64,000 nt of DNA, taken from NCBI RefSeq assembly GCF_005796185.1, contig NZ_VAHM01000015.1:1-64000 (forward strand). The letters run 5' to 3'. The position numbers and the translations under genes were made by a program. Every line of letters begins with the position of its first letter. Within the stretch, counting starts at the first letter, position 1. Shown piece by piece: positions 53,702 to 62,314 of the stretch. This DNA is from Pseudarthrobacter sp. NamB4 (GTDB lineage Bacteria > Actinomycetota > Actinomycetes > Actinomycetales > Micrococcaceae). The notes beneath the pieces were generated by a model. That model was not told the origin of the DNA. It worked only from the letters and a program-made list of their open reading frames with translations, and searched no databases.

Positions 53702-54818
53702 CGTCGTAGGCCTCTGCCAGCGAGACGTACTTTCCTGAGACTGTCCCGCTGATAGCGCTCATCAGGCGCCGGGCTGCCCCCACGAAATCCACCCGCAGCG
53801 GGATGTGGCGGAAGTCGATGCCGGACCAGGATTTATCCACCGCCCGCAGGCAGTCCTGCAGGCCCGCCGCGGCAACAAAGTCCCTGTACCAGTCCCGCTC
53901 GCGCAGGTCCGCGCGCGGGATATCGATGCGGCGGACGCCCTCAACCTCGGCGCGGAGCACCTCCTCGGAGTGGCGCCATGCAATGAACTGCCGCGCGGCC
54001 TCTTCGCTGCGGCAGCCCGCCGTGATGCCCAGGCCTTCGGCATAGACGAACTGGGCTGGGAGCGCGTCGCCCACGGTCGTGTAGCCCATCAGGCCCCGCA
54101 CCGGCGATCCTGGCTCCTCGAACTGGAAGGCCCAGGCGCTGGTGTCGAAGAGATGGGAGGCGTGTCCGGCGCTGACCAGGTTGCCCACCCCCGCGTAATC
54201 CAGCGCCGTCAAGTCCCGCGGCCCGCCGGAAAGTGCCTGCACGAGGTCCCCGGCGCCGTCGCGCAGGTCCTCGAAGGTTGGGTCGCCGGCGTCGGGAAGA
54301 AGCCTCACACTCTTGGCCGCGGCCCAGCCGGAGAAGGTCTCCAGGGAGGAGAACTCTCCGTTGCAGCGGGCAACGAGGCCCATGCCCCGCTCCTGCAGCA
54401 CGGCGTCGGCGGTAAGGACGTCCGCCAGGGACTGTGGCCGCCCTAATCCGGCTGCGTCGAAGGCGTCCTGCCGGTAGGCCAGCATGCCCCCGGTGAGGGT
54501 GTGGGGCACGGCCCAGAGCACCCCGCCCCGCCGCAGCGCCCCAAGCGCATCGGGGACGAAGGCACGTTCGTCCAGTCCGACGTCGGCCGTTGCGACGGGC
54601 AGCAGGTTCCCCGCGGCGCGCAATTCCTCGAGGTACCAAAAGGGCACCGTGACCACATCGGCCAGCGCAGACCCTTGCACCAGTGCGTCGTGGGCCACTC
54701 CCTCAGGGACGAGCTCAAGGGCCACCTCGATTCCTGTGGAGGCGCGGAATTCGGGCAAAAGACGCCGGATGATTTCGACAGTGTGCCCTGCCTTCAGCCA
54801 TACCCTAAGTGTCTGCAC
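53670..54818 (-). CDS. Solute-binding-protein homologue lacking a signal peptide
   Basis: A 382-residue bilobal binding-protein fold, paralogous to the lipoprotein at 48334-49683: it starts VQTLRVWLKAGHTVEIIRRL where the other has LRVLLKEGYEIQAIQQF, and shares AVPHTLTGGMLAYR and VYAEGLGITAG. GGAGGAATT sits directly before the GTG at 54818, and no start upstream adds a signal sequence. It should therefore stay in the cytoplasm, where it could serve as a ligand sensor or buffer, unless the signal was recently lost. The element TTGCAGTATACGCAA lies just upstream. Confidence 0.78.
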   Translation of the reverse strand: MQTLRVWLKAGHTVEIIRRLLPEFRASTGIEVALELVPEGVAHDALVQGSALADVVTVPFWYLEELRAAGNLLPVATADVGLDERAFVPDALGALRRGGVLWAVPHTLTGGMLAYRQDAFDAAGLGRPQSLADVLTADAVLQERGMGLVARCNGEFSSLETFSGWAAAKSVRLLPDAGDPTFEDLRDGAGDLVQALSGGPRDLTALDYAGVGNLVSAGHASHLFDTSAWAFQFEEPGSPVRGLMGYTTVGDALPAQFVYAEGLGITAGCRSEEAARQFIAWRHSEEVLRAEVEGVRRIDIPRADLRERDWYRDFVAAAGLQDCLRAVDKSWSGIDFRHIPLRVDFVGAARRLMSAISGTVSGKYVSLAEAYDVTYQQDGRPR

Positions 54819-54828
54819 AATTCCTCCG

Positions 54829-54843
54829 TTGCAGTATACGCAA
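54829..54843. promoter_or_regulatory. Candidate IclR operator (TTGCA-N5-CGCAA)
   Basis: TTGCAGTATACGCAA matches the 15-bp element before the operon at 49683 in half sites and spacing. It lies directly upstream of the ribosome site of the signal-less binding protein and in the 98-base gap to the divergent KDPG aldolase, so it could control both. Confidence 0.5.
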
Positions 54844-54916
54844 TGCTCTGGACAGCATGTGCAACCACTATATAGGGTGGGAGTCGCACCGTCTCCCCAA
54901 GAATCAAGGAAGCGCC

Positions 54917-55555
54917 GTGGCCGACAATTCCGACTTCTTCCTCCGCCACCTGACAGTGTCGCCTGTGATCGCCATCCTCCGGGGCCTGCCTGCAGCAGAG
55001 ACCGTGGAGATGGCTGTCCGTTGCTGGGATTCCGGGATCCGCCTGGTGGAGGTTCCGCTCCAGTCCCAGGAGGCATACCTCGCGCTGAAGGGAGCTGCTG
55101 AGGCTGCTTCAGCCCACCCCGACCGGCAGATTGGCGCAGGAACCATCTGCACACCCGATGACGTTGACCGTGCGCAGGAGGCAGGTGCCCAGTTCCTGGT
55201 CGCCCCGGGGTTTTTCCCGCCGTCCATTCGGGGAGCGCAGGAGCTCGGGCTCCCCATCTTGCCTGGAGTGGCAACGCCTACGGAGATCCACGGTGCGCTC
55301 AGCATGTCCCTGAACGTCCAGAAGCTGTTCCCATCGGACATGGCAGGTCCGGGCACCTTGAAGACCCTCGCCGGGCCGTTCCCGCAGGTAAGTTTCGTTG
55401 CGGTTGGAGGGGTCACCCCGTCCAACGCCCAGGACTTCCTCGACGCCGGCGCTGTCGGTGTTGGGGTAGGCAGTGCCCTCGGTGATCCATCCGCCCTTGA
55501 CTACTTCTCCCACCTGGAAAGCCCAACGAAAAGGAAGAACAGTGCAGATGACTAA
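54917..55555 (+). CDS. eda: KDPG/KDPGal aldolase
   Basis: A 212-residue class I aldolase cleaving 2-keto-3-deoxy-6-phosphogluconate (or galactonate) to pyruvate and glyceraldehyde 3-phosphate. Visible are VIAILRG, LVEVPLQS, IGAGTI with the base Glu position altered, the Schiff-base Lys in VQKLFPSD, and VGGVT. GTG at 54917 has AAGGA six bases upstream. Partner of kdgK; overlaps ridA by eight bases. Confidence 0.87.
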   Translation: MADNSDFFLRHLTVSPVIAILRGLPAAETVEMAVRCWDSGIRLVEVPLQSQEAYLALKGAAEAASAHPDRQIGAGTICTPDDVDRAQEAGAQFLVAPGFFPPSIRGAQELGLPILPGVATPTEIHGALSMSLNVQKLFPSDMAGPGTLKTLAGPFPQVSFVAVGGVTPSNAQDFLDAGAVGVGVGSALGDPSALDYFSHLESPTKRKNSADD

Positions 55556-55931
55556 GCAGGACATCGTTACCGACCTCGCACCGACGCCTGTCGCCGCGTA
55601 TTCGCAGGCCGTGAAGGTGGGGACCACCCTGTACCTTGCAGGACAGGGCGGCTTCGACGCCAAAACCGGCCAGCTGGTGGGTGAGGACATCAGGGACCAG
55701 ACGCGCCAGACGCTCCAAAACCTCAAATACGTGATCGAGGCCGCCGGCGGAAGCATGAACGACTTCGTCACTGTACGTGTGTTCATCAGCGAACACGGGG
55801 AGTTCCCCGGGATGAACGAGGTCTACGGAGAGTTCTTCGACAAGCCCTATCCCGCCCGGACCACCGTCTCCGCCGGTCTCGGGCCCGGAATGAAGGTGGA
55901 GATCGACGGAATAGCCGTGCTGCCAAAGTGA
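55548..55931 (+). CDS. RidA (YjgF/YER057c/UK114) family protein
   Basis: A 127-residue trimeric enamine/imine deaminase-fold protein. PVAAYSQAV, LAGQGGFD, QTLQNLKYVIEAAG and the substrate Arg in YPARTTVSAG are conserved. It would hydrolyse reactive 2-aminoacrylate-type enamines made by PLP dehydratases, fitting the PLP enzyme and amidohydrolases nearby. Starts at 55548 (ATG) or 55542 (GTG). Coupled to eda. Confidence 0.9.
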   Translation: MTKQDIVTDLAPTPVAAYSQAVKVGTTLYLAGQGGFDAKTGQLVGEDIRDQTRQTLQNLKYVIEAAGGSMNDFVTVRVFISEHGEFPGMNEVYGEFFDKPYPARTTVSAGLGPGMKVEIDGIAVLPK

Positions 55932-55953
55932 CTCCGGGAAAGTTGCCCGCCCG

Positions 55954-55968
55954 TTGCGCTTAGCGCAA
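55954..55968. promoter_or_regulatory. 15-bp palindrome TTGCG-N5-CGCAA after ridA
   Basis: TTGCGCTTAGCGCAA is a perfect inverted repeat matching the TTGCR-N5-YGCAA pattern of the two upstream elements. It sits between convergent ridA and the Cache-protein gene, a position more usual for a terminator than an operator; either reading is possible. Confidence 0.35.
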
Positions 55969-56000
55969 GCAGTGTCTTGTGCGCCACGGGTTCGAGGCAG

Positions 56001-56702
56001 CTAAGAGCCGCTCAACAGTGACAGTCCCAGATGTTCCACCTCGACCGGGAGCAGTTGTTTGTCGCCGGGGATGTGGCGGATTCTTTCGCCGACCAGGTAC
56101 GCCCCGGAGTTTCCTACGACGACGCGGTTGCTTCCATTGAGGAGGGCGGCGTCTCCCGGGATGGCACGAAGCGCGGGCATGAAGATCTCTTCAAGCTTGC
56201 GGATCCTGATGTCGCAGCCGGCTACCCCGGCAAACTCTCCACCTACATGGATGGGTGCGGTGTAGGTGAGGATGTATTCGTCCAGGCCGAGGTAGTCGAC
56301 ATAGGGCCCCCACATCGACCGTTCCCCTGTGCGGCTTGCTGAGGTGAAGAAGGGCATGTTCTGGTAATCGTAAAACCGCTCGCCGCCAGGGGTGAGATCG
56401 AATTCCAGCTTTTCGATTCCCTCTCCACGTCTGATCCACCACTCCAGAACGCCGTCCCGGTTCTCGATGGCGTCTGCGGAGAAGATGACTCCAGCTCCCA
56501 CCACGAAACTGTGCGTTTCGAGGAAGTCCTTGCTCATGCTCTCCAGCTGCCCCACGTCCCGGGGCGTAACGCTGAAAGGGCTGTGGTGATTCGTCCACAA
56601 CGCGGCCGTGCGGGATGCGAACTTGTCGACGTCCAGCCCGAGAGCGTTCGTCCAGGCAGCAATTTCCTTCGCGGCCTTGGTCGCAGGGGTAGTGGTTGTC
56701 AT
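56001..56702 (-). CDS. Soluble Cache/PDC-type sensor domain protein
   Basis: A 233-residue protein with features of a double-Cache/PDC ligand-binding domain: a long N-terminal helix, VVGAGVIFSADAIENRDGVLEWW, the MWGPYVDYLGLDEYILTYTAPI central strand region and FAGVAGCDIRI. Cache domains are normally extracytoplasmic parts of chemoreceptors and kinases, but here no signal peptide or membrane segment exists. ATG overlaps the GntR stop (ATGA), so the two are made together and the sensor may work with the regulator. Confidence 0.75.
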   Translation of the reverse strand: MTTTTPATKAAKEIAAWTNALGLDVDKFASRTAALWTNHHSPFSVTPRDVGQLESMSKDFLETHSFVVGAGVIFSADAIENRDGVLEWWIRRGEGIEKLEFDLTPGGERFYDYQNMPFFTSASRTGERSMWGPYVDYLGLDEYILTYTAPIHVGGEFAGVAGCDIRIRKLEEIFMPALRAIPGDAALLNGSNRVVVGNSGAYLVGERIRHIPGDKQLLPVEVEHLGLSLLSGS

Positions 56703-57472
56703 GGGCGCTCCTGCTGATACGTCGGGTATCCGAGGGACAATTTCGCGTCCACCAGATGGTGGACGTCATGCCGGATGTGCTCCAGCACCAGTCGCTGAGC
56801 ATCTTCAGGTGCGTCATTTGCGATGGCGCGGGCCAAGGCCAAGTGCTCGGCGGCCACCTGTTCCGGGTCCCGGGTCAGTGATACCGGGGCCCACAGCGCT
56901 TGAACTGTCTCGGCTTGGAGCCTGATTTCTGCATTCGTAAGCCTTGGGGACTGCGCCAGGACCGCCAGCTCGATATGGAATCTGCTGTCGGCGCGTGCCT
57001 GCAGTTCTGATTTGTCCGTCATGACAACGCTCCGGGCAAGTTCCAACAGCCGGTTGATCTCATGAGGTTCCGCCCGTTCACAGGCCAGTCGTACGGTTGC
57101 GGCGGCGATGGCAGCATGCTCGTCCCCCAGATCCCGGATCTCGGCAATGGACGTGTCCTGGAACCATTTTTTTATGACATCGGCGGATGTGAAGGGCTGC
57201 TTGACGACGAACGTGCCGCCACTGCGCCCCCTCCGCGTGGCAACAATTCCCTGATCACGAAGGTCGGACAACGCCTCCCGGAGAGTGGACGGCGCAACGC
57301 CAAACATCTCCGACAGTGCTGTTTCGGGGGGAAGCCGCTCGCCAACCTTCAGCAGGCCAAGGGCGATCGCCTTGGAGATCCTGTTGACGATGGCTTCGGA
57401 GCGCTCTGTTTCCGGCAACGCCCGGTACACCTGGGCTTGGAAAGCGGTGGTAGATGCCAAGAACGACTCCAT
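56699..57472 (-). CDS. GntR-family (FadR/FCD) transcriptional regulator
   Basis: A 257-residue regulator. Winged HTH at residues 28-92 (LKVGERLPPETALSEMFGVAPSTLREALSDLRDQGIV) and an all-helical FCD ligand domain after 105 with metal-binding His in DSRFHIELA and HIRHDVHHL. Divergent from the APC permease and methylamine-type oxidase operon, which it probably represses. The intergenic region holds CTGAAGTGTACTTCAG. Confidence 0.9.
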   Translation of the reverse strand: MESFLASTTAFQAQVYRALPETERSEAIVNRISKAIALGLLKVGERLPPETALSEMFGVAPSTLREALSDLRDQGIVATRRGRSGGTFVVKQPFTSADVIKKWFQDTSIAEIRDLGDEHAAIAAATVRLACERAEPHEINRLLELARSVVMTDKSELQARADSRFHIELAVLAQSPRLTNAEIRLQAETVQALWAPVSLTRDPEQVAAEHLALARAIANDAPEDAQRLVLEHIRHDVHHLVDAKLSLGYPTYQQERP

Positions 57473-57529
57473 CGGAAATAGGGACAGCAGTAACTCTAAT
57501 ACCGGTAAGACCTGCTGGCTTCGCTACTT

Positions 57530-57623
57530 CTGAAGTGTACTTCAGGAGGGGCAAAAAGAGTGGATTTCATAGTTTTAGGAAGCGGATGTACCTGAGGAAG
57601 CGGCAAAAAGACCTACTTTTTGC
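57530..57623. promoter_or_regulatory. Palindromic elements between gntR and the permease operon
   Basis: CTGAAGTGTACTTCAG (57530-57545) is a perfect inverted repeat, a good GntR-type candidate. GCAAAAAG-ACCTA-CTTTTTGC (57603-57623) is another perfect 8-bp inverted repeat in an AT-rich patch, and its half site GCAAAAAG also occurs around 57551. The rest of this 250-base gap shows no gene. Confidence 0.5.
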
Positions 57624-57724
57624 GGGCTCGCCGGCAGAGGTTGCGCTCCTAAAGATATGAAACTATGGTTTTTACGACGTGGTCCCGCTCACAGGTAGCG
57701 GTAATGACCGAAAGAAGGAGTCCA

Positions 57725-59236
57725 ATGCGTGTAGAAACCCCCGAACCGGTTGGGGAGCTTGACGTCGATGACGACGCTCAGCATCTTGCCAGCCTTGGTT
57801 ATTCATACGAGAGGCAATTCAAGCGGGAGATGACGTTCTGGGGGAACGTCTCGCTGGGATTCACCTACCTGTCACCTGTAGTAGCGATTTATTCCTTGTT
57901 CGCGGCATCCCTGAGCGTGGCCGGGCCGCCGATGTTTTGGTCCCTGGTCATCGTGGGAGTCGGACAACTCCTGGTGGCAACGGTTTTCGGTGAAGTGGTA
58001 GCGGCCTATCCAGTGGCCGGCGGCGTCTATCCGTGGTCCAGAAGGCTCTGGGGCCGCAAATGGGGCTGGATGAATGGCTGGGTCTACCTGGTAGCGCTCC
58101 TGACCACTATCGCCAGCGTCGCATACGGGGCTGGCCCGTTCCTGAGCACCCTGGCCGGCATGGAAAGCAGCGTGGACGCCACGATCCTGTGCGGCCTCGT
58201 GGTTATAGCGCTTGCTACAGTCCTGAACCTTGGTGGCACAAAAGTGCTGAACGCAGTGGCCATGATCGGCCTCCTCGCAGAGCTGGGTGGCGCCCTGGTA
58301 GTGGGCATCTGGCTGCTTGCTACCGCAAGGCATCATGACCTCAGCGTCCTGTTCCAGACTTTTGGTGCAGGGGAAGGCAACAACTACTTCTTTGCATTTG
58401 CGGCTGCCGGACTCATTGGCATCTTCCAGTACTACGGCTTTGAGGCCTGCGGCGACGTAGCGGAGGAGGTCCCCAACCCGGGCCGTACCATCCCCAAAGC
58501 CATGCGGATGACCATCTACATTGGCGGTTTCGCGGCGATGTTCGTCTGCCTGTCCCTTATCCTTGCAGTTCCCGATTTCGCTGCCGTGATTTCAGGGACC
58601 GAGACGGACCCTGTGGGCAACATCCTCCTTTCGGCGTTTGGCCCCATCGGTTTCAAGGCCGTTCTCGCAGTCGTCCTTATCTCGTTCCTCTCCTGCGTGC
58701 TGAGCCTGCAGGCGGCAACCTCCCGCCTTGCCTACTCGATGGCCCGTGACGGAATCCTTCCGGCCAGCAAGCTCCTGAGCGCGTTCAGCGAATCCCGCCA
58801 TGTGCCTCCTTATGCTCTGCTCCTGGCCGGGCTGGTGCCGGCACTCATCGTCATCGGATCCAAGGTCTCCAGCGACGCGCTCACCGTCATCATTTCCTTC
58901 GCTGCCATGGGCATGTACATGGGCTTCCAGATGGTTGTCGTTGCCGCGCTTCGGGCACGCATCCTGGGCTGGAAGCCGAACGGAGCTTTCCGGCTGGGCG
59001 TATGGGGCATTCCGGTAAATATCGCAGCTCTCGCTTGGGGTGTGCTTGGCATGGTCGACATGGCCTGGCCTCGGACACCCGAAGACGGGTGGTTCGCCAA
59101 CCACGTGGTCCTGATCTCCGCCGTCACGGTGGTCGCGCTCGGTCTGCTGTACATGGCCTGGAAGAAGCCCCACCTCAAAGGCGACGCTCCGGCGGCCGAT
59201 GCAGTTCCGGCGCTCTCCGCCCGCCCGCCGCTGTGA
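57725..59236 (+). CDS. APC-superfamily amino acid/amine permease
   Basis: A 503-residue transporter with about twelve membrane helices. FKREMTFWGNVSLGFTYLSP opens helix 1, GGVYPWSRRLWGRKWGWMNGW is the conserved helix 3 entry, and FEACGDVAEEVPNPGRTIPKA is the APC signature before helix 7-8. AAGGAG precedes the ATG at 57725. Placed ahead of the N-demethylase genes it likely imports a methylated amine or N-methyl amino compound. Confidence 0.9.
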   Translation: MRVETPEPVGELDVDDDAQHLASLGYSYERQFKREMTFWGNVSLGFTYLSPVVAIYSLFAASLSVAGPPMFWSLVIVGVGQLLVATVFGEVVAAYPVAGGVYPWSRRLWGRKWGWMNGWVYLVALLTTIASVAYGAGPFLSTLAGMESSVDATILCGLVVIALATVLNLGGTKVLNAVAMIGLLAELGGALVVGIWLLATARHHDLSVLFQTFGAGEGNNYFFAFAAAGLIGIFQYYGFEACGDVAEEVPNPGRTIPKAMRMTIYIGGFAAMFVCLSLILAVPDFAAVISGTETDPVGNILLSAFGPIGFKAVLAVVLISFLSCVLSLQAATSRLAYSMARDGILPASKLLSAFSESRHVPPYALLLAGLVPALIVIGSKVSSDALTVIISFAAMGMYMGFQMVVVAALRARILGWKPNGAFRLGVWGIPVNIAALAWGVLGMVDMAWPRTPEDGWFANHVVLISAVTVVALGLLYMAWKKPHLKGDAPAADAVPALSARPPL

Positions 59237-59259
59237 AGGACGAAAGGTAACAAAATCCC

Positions 59260-59865
59260 ATGCTGATTACCGGCATCAAGAGCCGACCTGTATACGACGA
59301 GCTGACGCCGATGGCGAGCGGCCTCATCCACCTCGCTGCCGGCCAGGGCAGCGGCGGGAAAGCGCTGGTACGCCTGCTCCGGGCGATGACCCCTGAACAG
59401 CTGGCGGCAACCACCGTACTGTACTCAACCGAATCATTCACCGGCCAGAACTATTTGATCGATCTCCAACAGTTCAAGGTGCGTGACCTGGCCGTGTTCC
59501 CAACTAACGCAGACGCCGTCAGCGGACTCGATGCGTACCTGGCGACCGCGAAGATGGGCACCCGGCTGTACCTGACCGGTTCTGAGGGGTTTATCGGCAC
59601 CTCAATGCAGGTGGCCACCTCTTACGGCATGAACCGGGACGAAGTGCTGCGCGAGCACGCCGGTTCCTTTGTAAGGCGCGTGTGGTGCGCGCACTGTGGC
59701 CACTATTCCGAGAATGTCACCCACCGGATCTTTGAATGCCCGGGCTGTGAACTGAACCTGATCGTTCGCGACCACTACTCCGGAAGGCTCGCGGCCTTCC
59801 AAGGAGTGAAAGCAGACAGCGAAGTACCCGGCGAAATGCCGGAAAATGAGGAGTTGGATACGTGA
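59260..59865 (+). CDS. Dimethylamine monooxygenase subunit DmmA-like protein
   Basis: A 201-residue protein of the DmmA family, the small subunit found with reductase and heme subunits of dimethylamine monooxygenase. It has an N-terminal mixed domain (LTGSEGFIGTSMQVA) and a C-terminal zinc ribbon CAHCGHYS...CPGCELNL. The next gene starts within its stop (GTGA). Together they should oxidatively demethylate a secondary amine, releasing formaldehyde. Confidence 0.82.
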   Translation: MLITGIKSRPVYDELTPMASGLIHLAAGQGSGGKALVRLLRAMTPEQLAATTVLYSTESFTGQNYLIDLQQFKVRDLAVFPTNADAVSGLDAYLATAKMGTRLYLTGSEGFIGTSMQVATSYGMNRDEVLREHAGSFVRRVWCAHCGHYSENVTHRIFECPGCELNLIVRDHYSGRLAAFQGVKADSEVPGEMPENEELDT

Positions 59866-60833
59866 GCGAGTCCCAGCACGGAGCCCTGCGGCTCCGGGTA
59901 AAACGAATCGAAGCGGTGACCCCGGAAATCAACCGGTACACCTTCGGCGCAGCCGACGGCTCCTGGCTCCCGCCCTTCTCGGGCGGCAGCCACATCACCG
60001 TCCTGATCCCGGCCGATGGAGACACCAGGCGCAACGCGTACTCACTGATGAGTTCGCCTTACGACACCAGCGAGTACCAGATAGCCGTCCGCAGGGTCGA
60101 CGACGGCAAGCGCGGCTCGCTGGCCATGCACACCAACGTCCGCGAGGGCGATATTCTCCTCGCAGGTATTCCGGCCAACCTTTTCCCGGTGTCGAAACAC
60201 GCCCGGCACCACCTCTTCATCGCCGGCGGCGTGGGCATCACCCCCGTCTTTGCCCAGCTCGAAGAACTCAGCCTTAAGGGAAGCTCCTTCGAGCTGCACC
60301 TGGCCGTCCGCGGCCCGGAGCACGCTGCCCTTGGCCACGAGCTTAAGGAGCGCTACGGCGAGCGGGTCACCCTGTATGGCCACGACGGCGAATCCCGGCT
60401 CAACACCATGGACGTCCTGGCAGGACGGCCACTTGGCACGCACGCCTACGTATGCGGGCCAACGCGAATGATCGATGACGTGGTCAATTCCGCCCACGCC
60501 CTTGGCTGGTCGGACTCGAACATCCACTTCGAAAGATTCGAGGACCTGGGTTCCACCGGCGACCCGTTCTCCGTGACCCTGGCGCGCTCCGGAGCAGTTA
60601 TCGAGGTGTCTCCCGAGCAATCACTGCTCGAAGCAGTGGAGGAGGCAGGCCACAAGCTGCCCTACCTCTGCAGGGGAGGCGCCTGCGGAGAGTGCGAAAC
60701 CGAGGTCCTGGAACTTGACGGCACCATCGATCACCGCGACGACTGGCTGTCCGAGTCGGACCGGGCAACCTGCAAGCTCATCATGCCCTGCGTATCGCGG
60801 GCCACCTGCACCAAACTCGTCATCAACGCTTAA
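59862..60833 (+). CDS. PDR/VanB-family oxidoreductase (DmmB-like reductase)
   Basis: A 323-residue phthalate-dioxygenase-reductase-type electron carrier with flavin-binding RNAYSLMSSP, NAD domain FIAGGVGITPVFAQL and a C-terminal plant-type [2Fe-2S] ferredoxin with CRGGACGEC and a fourth Cys in IMPCVS. It passes electrons from NAD(P)H to the heme demethylase encoded next. GTG start, coupled to the DmmA-like gene. Confidence 0.9.
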   Translation: MSESQHGALRLRVKRIEAVTPEINRYTFGAADGSWLPPFSGGSHITVLIPADGDTRRNAYSLMSSPYDTSEYQIAVRRVDDGKRGSLAMHTNVREGDILLAGIPANLFPVSKHARHHLFIAGGVGITPVFAQLEELSLKGSSFELHLAVRGPEHAALGHELKERYGERVTLYGHDGESRLNTMDVLAGRPLGTHAYVCGPTRMIDDVVNSAHALGWSDSNIHFERFEDLGSTGDPFSVTLARSGAVIEVSPEQSLLEAVEEAGHKLPYLCRGGACGECETEVLELDGTIDHRDDWLSESDRATCKLIMPCVSRATCTKLVINA

Positions 60834-60844
60834 GGAAAAATCCC

Positions 60845-61939
60845 ATGACCGCGATATCTGAATCAGCCGCCTTTAAAACGGACGAGACCTACACGCCGGA
60901 AGGCAAATACCAGTTCCGGAACTCACCCGAGGGCGTTCGCCGGCTGCCGTTCCCGTTCCCCGACGACGATTACATGTACTCTATGAACCTGGAACCACAC
61001 GTTCCGGCCGGAAACGGCGCCCTGCGGGCCGCGTTCGATATCGATGAACACTACGTCTCCGAGTGCACCCACCGCGCCCAGATGCTCAGCGATATGCCGG
61101 GCGTCCACTACCTTGCACTGCCGCACATGCTGGAAGCGCAGTGGGATCTGCTCGAGCTCATTTTTGAGTCCTACGCCAGGGACTTTCCGGAGCACTTCAC
61201 CCTCACCAAGAACGGAAACGAGTGGCGGTGGCAGAACCGGCTACTCGGCATCGACGATTCCTTCACGTTCGGTGACCCGTCCACTTTGCCGATGGACCCG
61301 ATGGAGTACGCCACCCGGCAGGCACAGGGCGAATTCGTAGTCCTCGAGGAAAAGGACAATACGCTCGTCATCGGCGCAGGCATGACCACCCAGCGGGCTG
61401 ACTACTCATTGAAGTTCAACCTCGGCATGAGCTTCTTCGAATTCCACGGCCCGGTGCCCAAGCTGCACGAAATGGGCATCCTGGACAGGGCTCTCAAGTT
61501 CCTGCTGCGCATGAAGCCCGGCCACCCCGTCCGGCGGGTCAACTGGTCGCTCACCGTCAACCCGCGTCTCGAGACCTCAGTTGAAACGCTCCCGGAATGG
61601 GCCCCTGATCGGGCGACCGTCAACGGCGAAAACGCGGGAGAAAAGGTGTACCTGCGCATCGAACTGCAGCCCCTGCACCGTCTGCCCCGGTCGAACGCCA
61701 TAGTGTTCCCCGTCCGTACTTACCTGGTCAGCCTGGCTGAGCTGGTGGAATACGCACCCGACTGGGCAAAGCGCATCCACCGTGCCCTCGCTTCGCTGGA
61801 CCCGGAGCTCGTCGACTACAAGGGTTTCCACCGCTACCACGAGGCTGCGGTCGAGTGGCTCTCCCGCCACGACGACGGTGCACCCCTGGCAACCGGCTAC
61901 CCCTGGGCCCCTGAAGGAATCCAGCCGGGCGGCAACTGA
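60845..61939 (+). CDS. Heme-dependent oxidative N-demethylase (DUF3445, DmmC-like)
   Basis: A 364-residue member of the DUF3445/HODM family, the catalytic heme subunit of dimethylamine monooxygenase. Characteristic stretches are VHYLALPHMLEAQWDLLELI, ANRL-type LLGIDDSF, FFEFHGPVPKLHEMG and PVRRVNWSLTVNPRLETS, and LQPLHRLPRSNAIVFPVRTYL. The C-terminus contains the helix before YKGFHRYHEAAVEWL. No signal peptide; cytosolic. Third in the operon, 11 bases after the reductase. Confidence 0.87.
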   Translation: MTAISESAAFKTDETYTPEGKYQFRNSPEGVRRLPFPFPDDDYMYSMNLEPHVPAGNGALRAAFDIDEHYVSECTHRAQMLSDMPGVHYLALPHMLEAQWDLLELIFESYARDFPEHFTLTKNGNEWRWQNRLLGIDDSFTFGDPSTLPMDPMEYATRQAQGEFVVLEEKDNTLVIGAGMTTQRADYSLKFNLGMSFFEFHGPVPKLHEMGILDRALKFLLRMKPGHPVRRVNWSLTVNPRLETSVETLPEWAPDRATVNGENAGEKVYLRIELQPLHRLPRSNAIVFPVRTYLVSLAELVEYAPDWAKRIHRALASLDPELVDYKGFHRYHEAAVEWLSRHDDGAPLATGYPWAPEGIQPGGN

Positions 61940-62012
61940 CCGACACCCGAAAAAACCTGCACGCTGGCAATCCAGTCCACGACGTCGTGGCAAGAGACGG
62001 AAGAGCAGCCAA

Positions 62013-62255
62013 ATGAAAGTGGAACCCGCAACACGTAATGCATGGGCCAAAGTTGAACTTGGCACCGAAGTGTCACTCTCCAACAACGGCCAACTCCTGC
62101 ATCACGGAACAGTCGTGGCGAAAACGACGAGTGGTTCGGCTCTGTGGATTCTTTCGCCCACCCTGGAGCGCCGCATGTATCGCAACATCACCGGGCATCA
62201 CCTGACCGTGGAAAAGGCACCGACCACGGGCAGCCGGTTCACGTATCAGCCCTGA
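62013..62255 (+). CDS. Small beta-rich protein of the demethylase operon
   Basis: An 80-residue protein with alternating hydrophobic residues ([28 protein letters not shown]) suggesting a small SH3-like barrel. GGAAGAG precedes its ATG. Its position between the demethylase and aldehyde dehydrogenase genes in the same direction suggests an accessory role, but I do not recognise the family. Confidence 0.65.
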   Translation: MKVEPATRNAWAKVELGTEVSLSNNGQLLHHGTVVAKTTSGSALWILSPTLERRMYRNITGHHLTVEKAPTTGSRFTYQP

Positions 62256-62314
62256 CTACAAAGAGCTTTGGGCACCAGGAACCCGTCAGAGAAGCAACAC
62301 AACAAAGGAGCACC

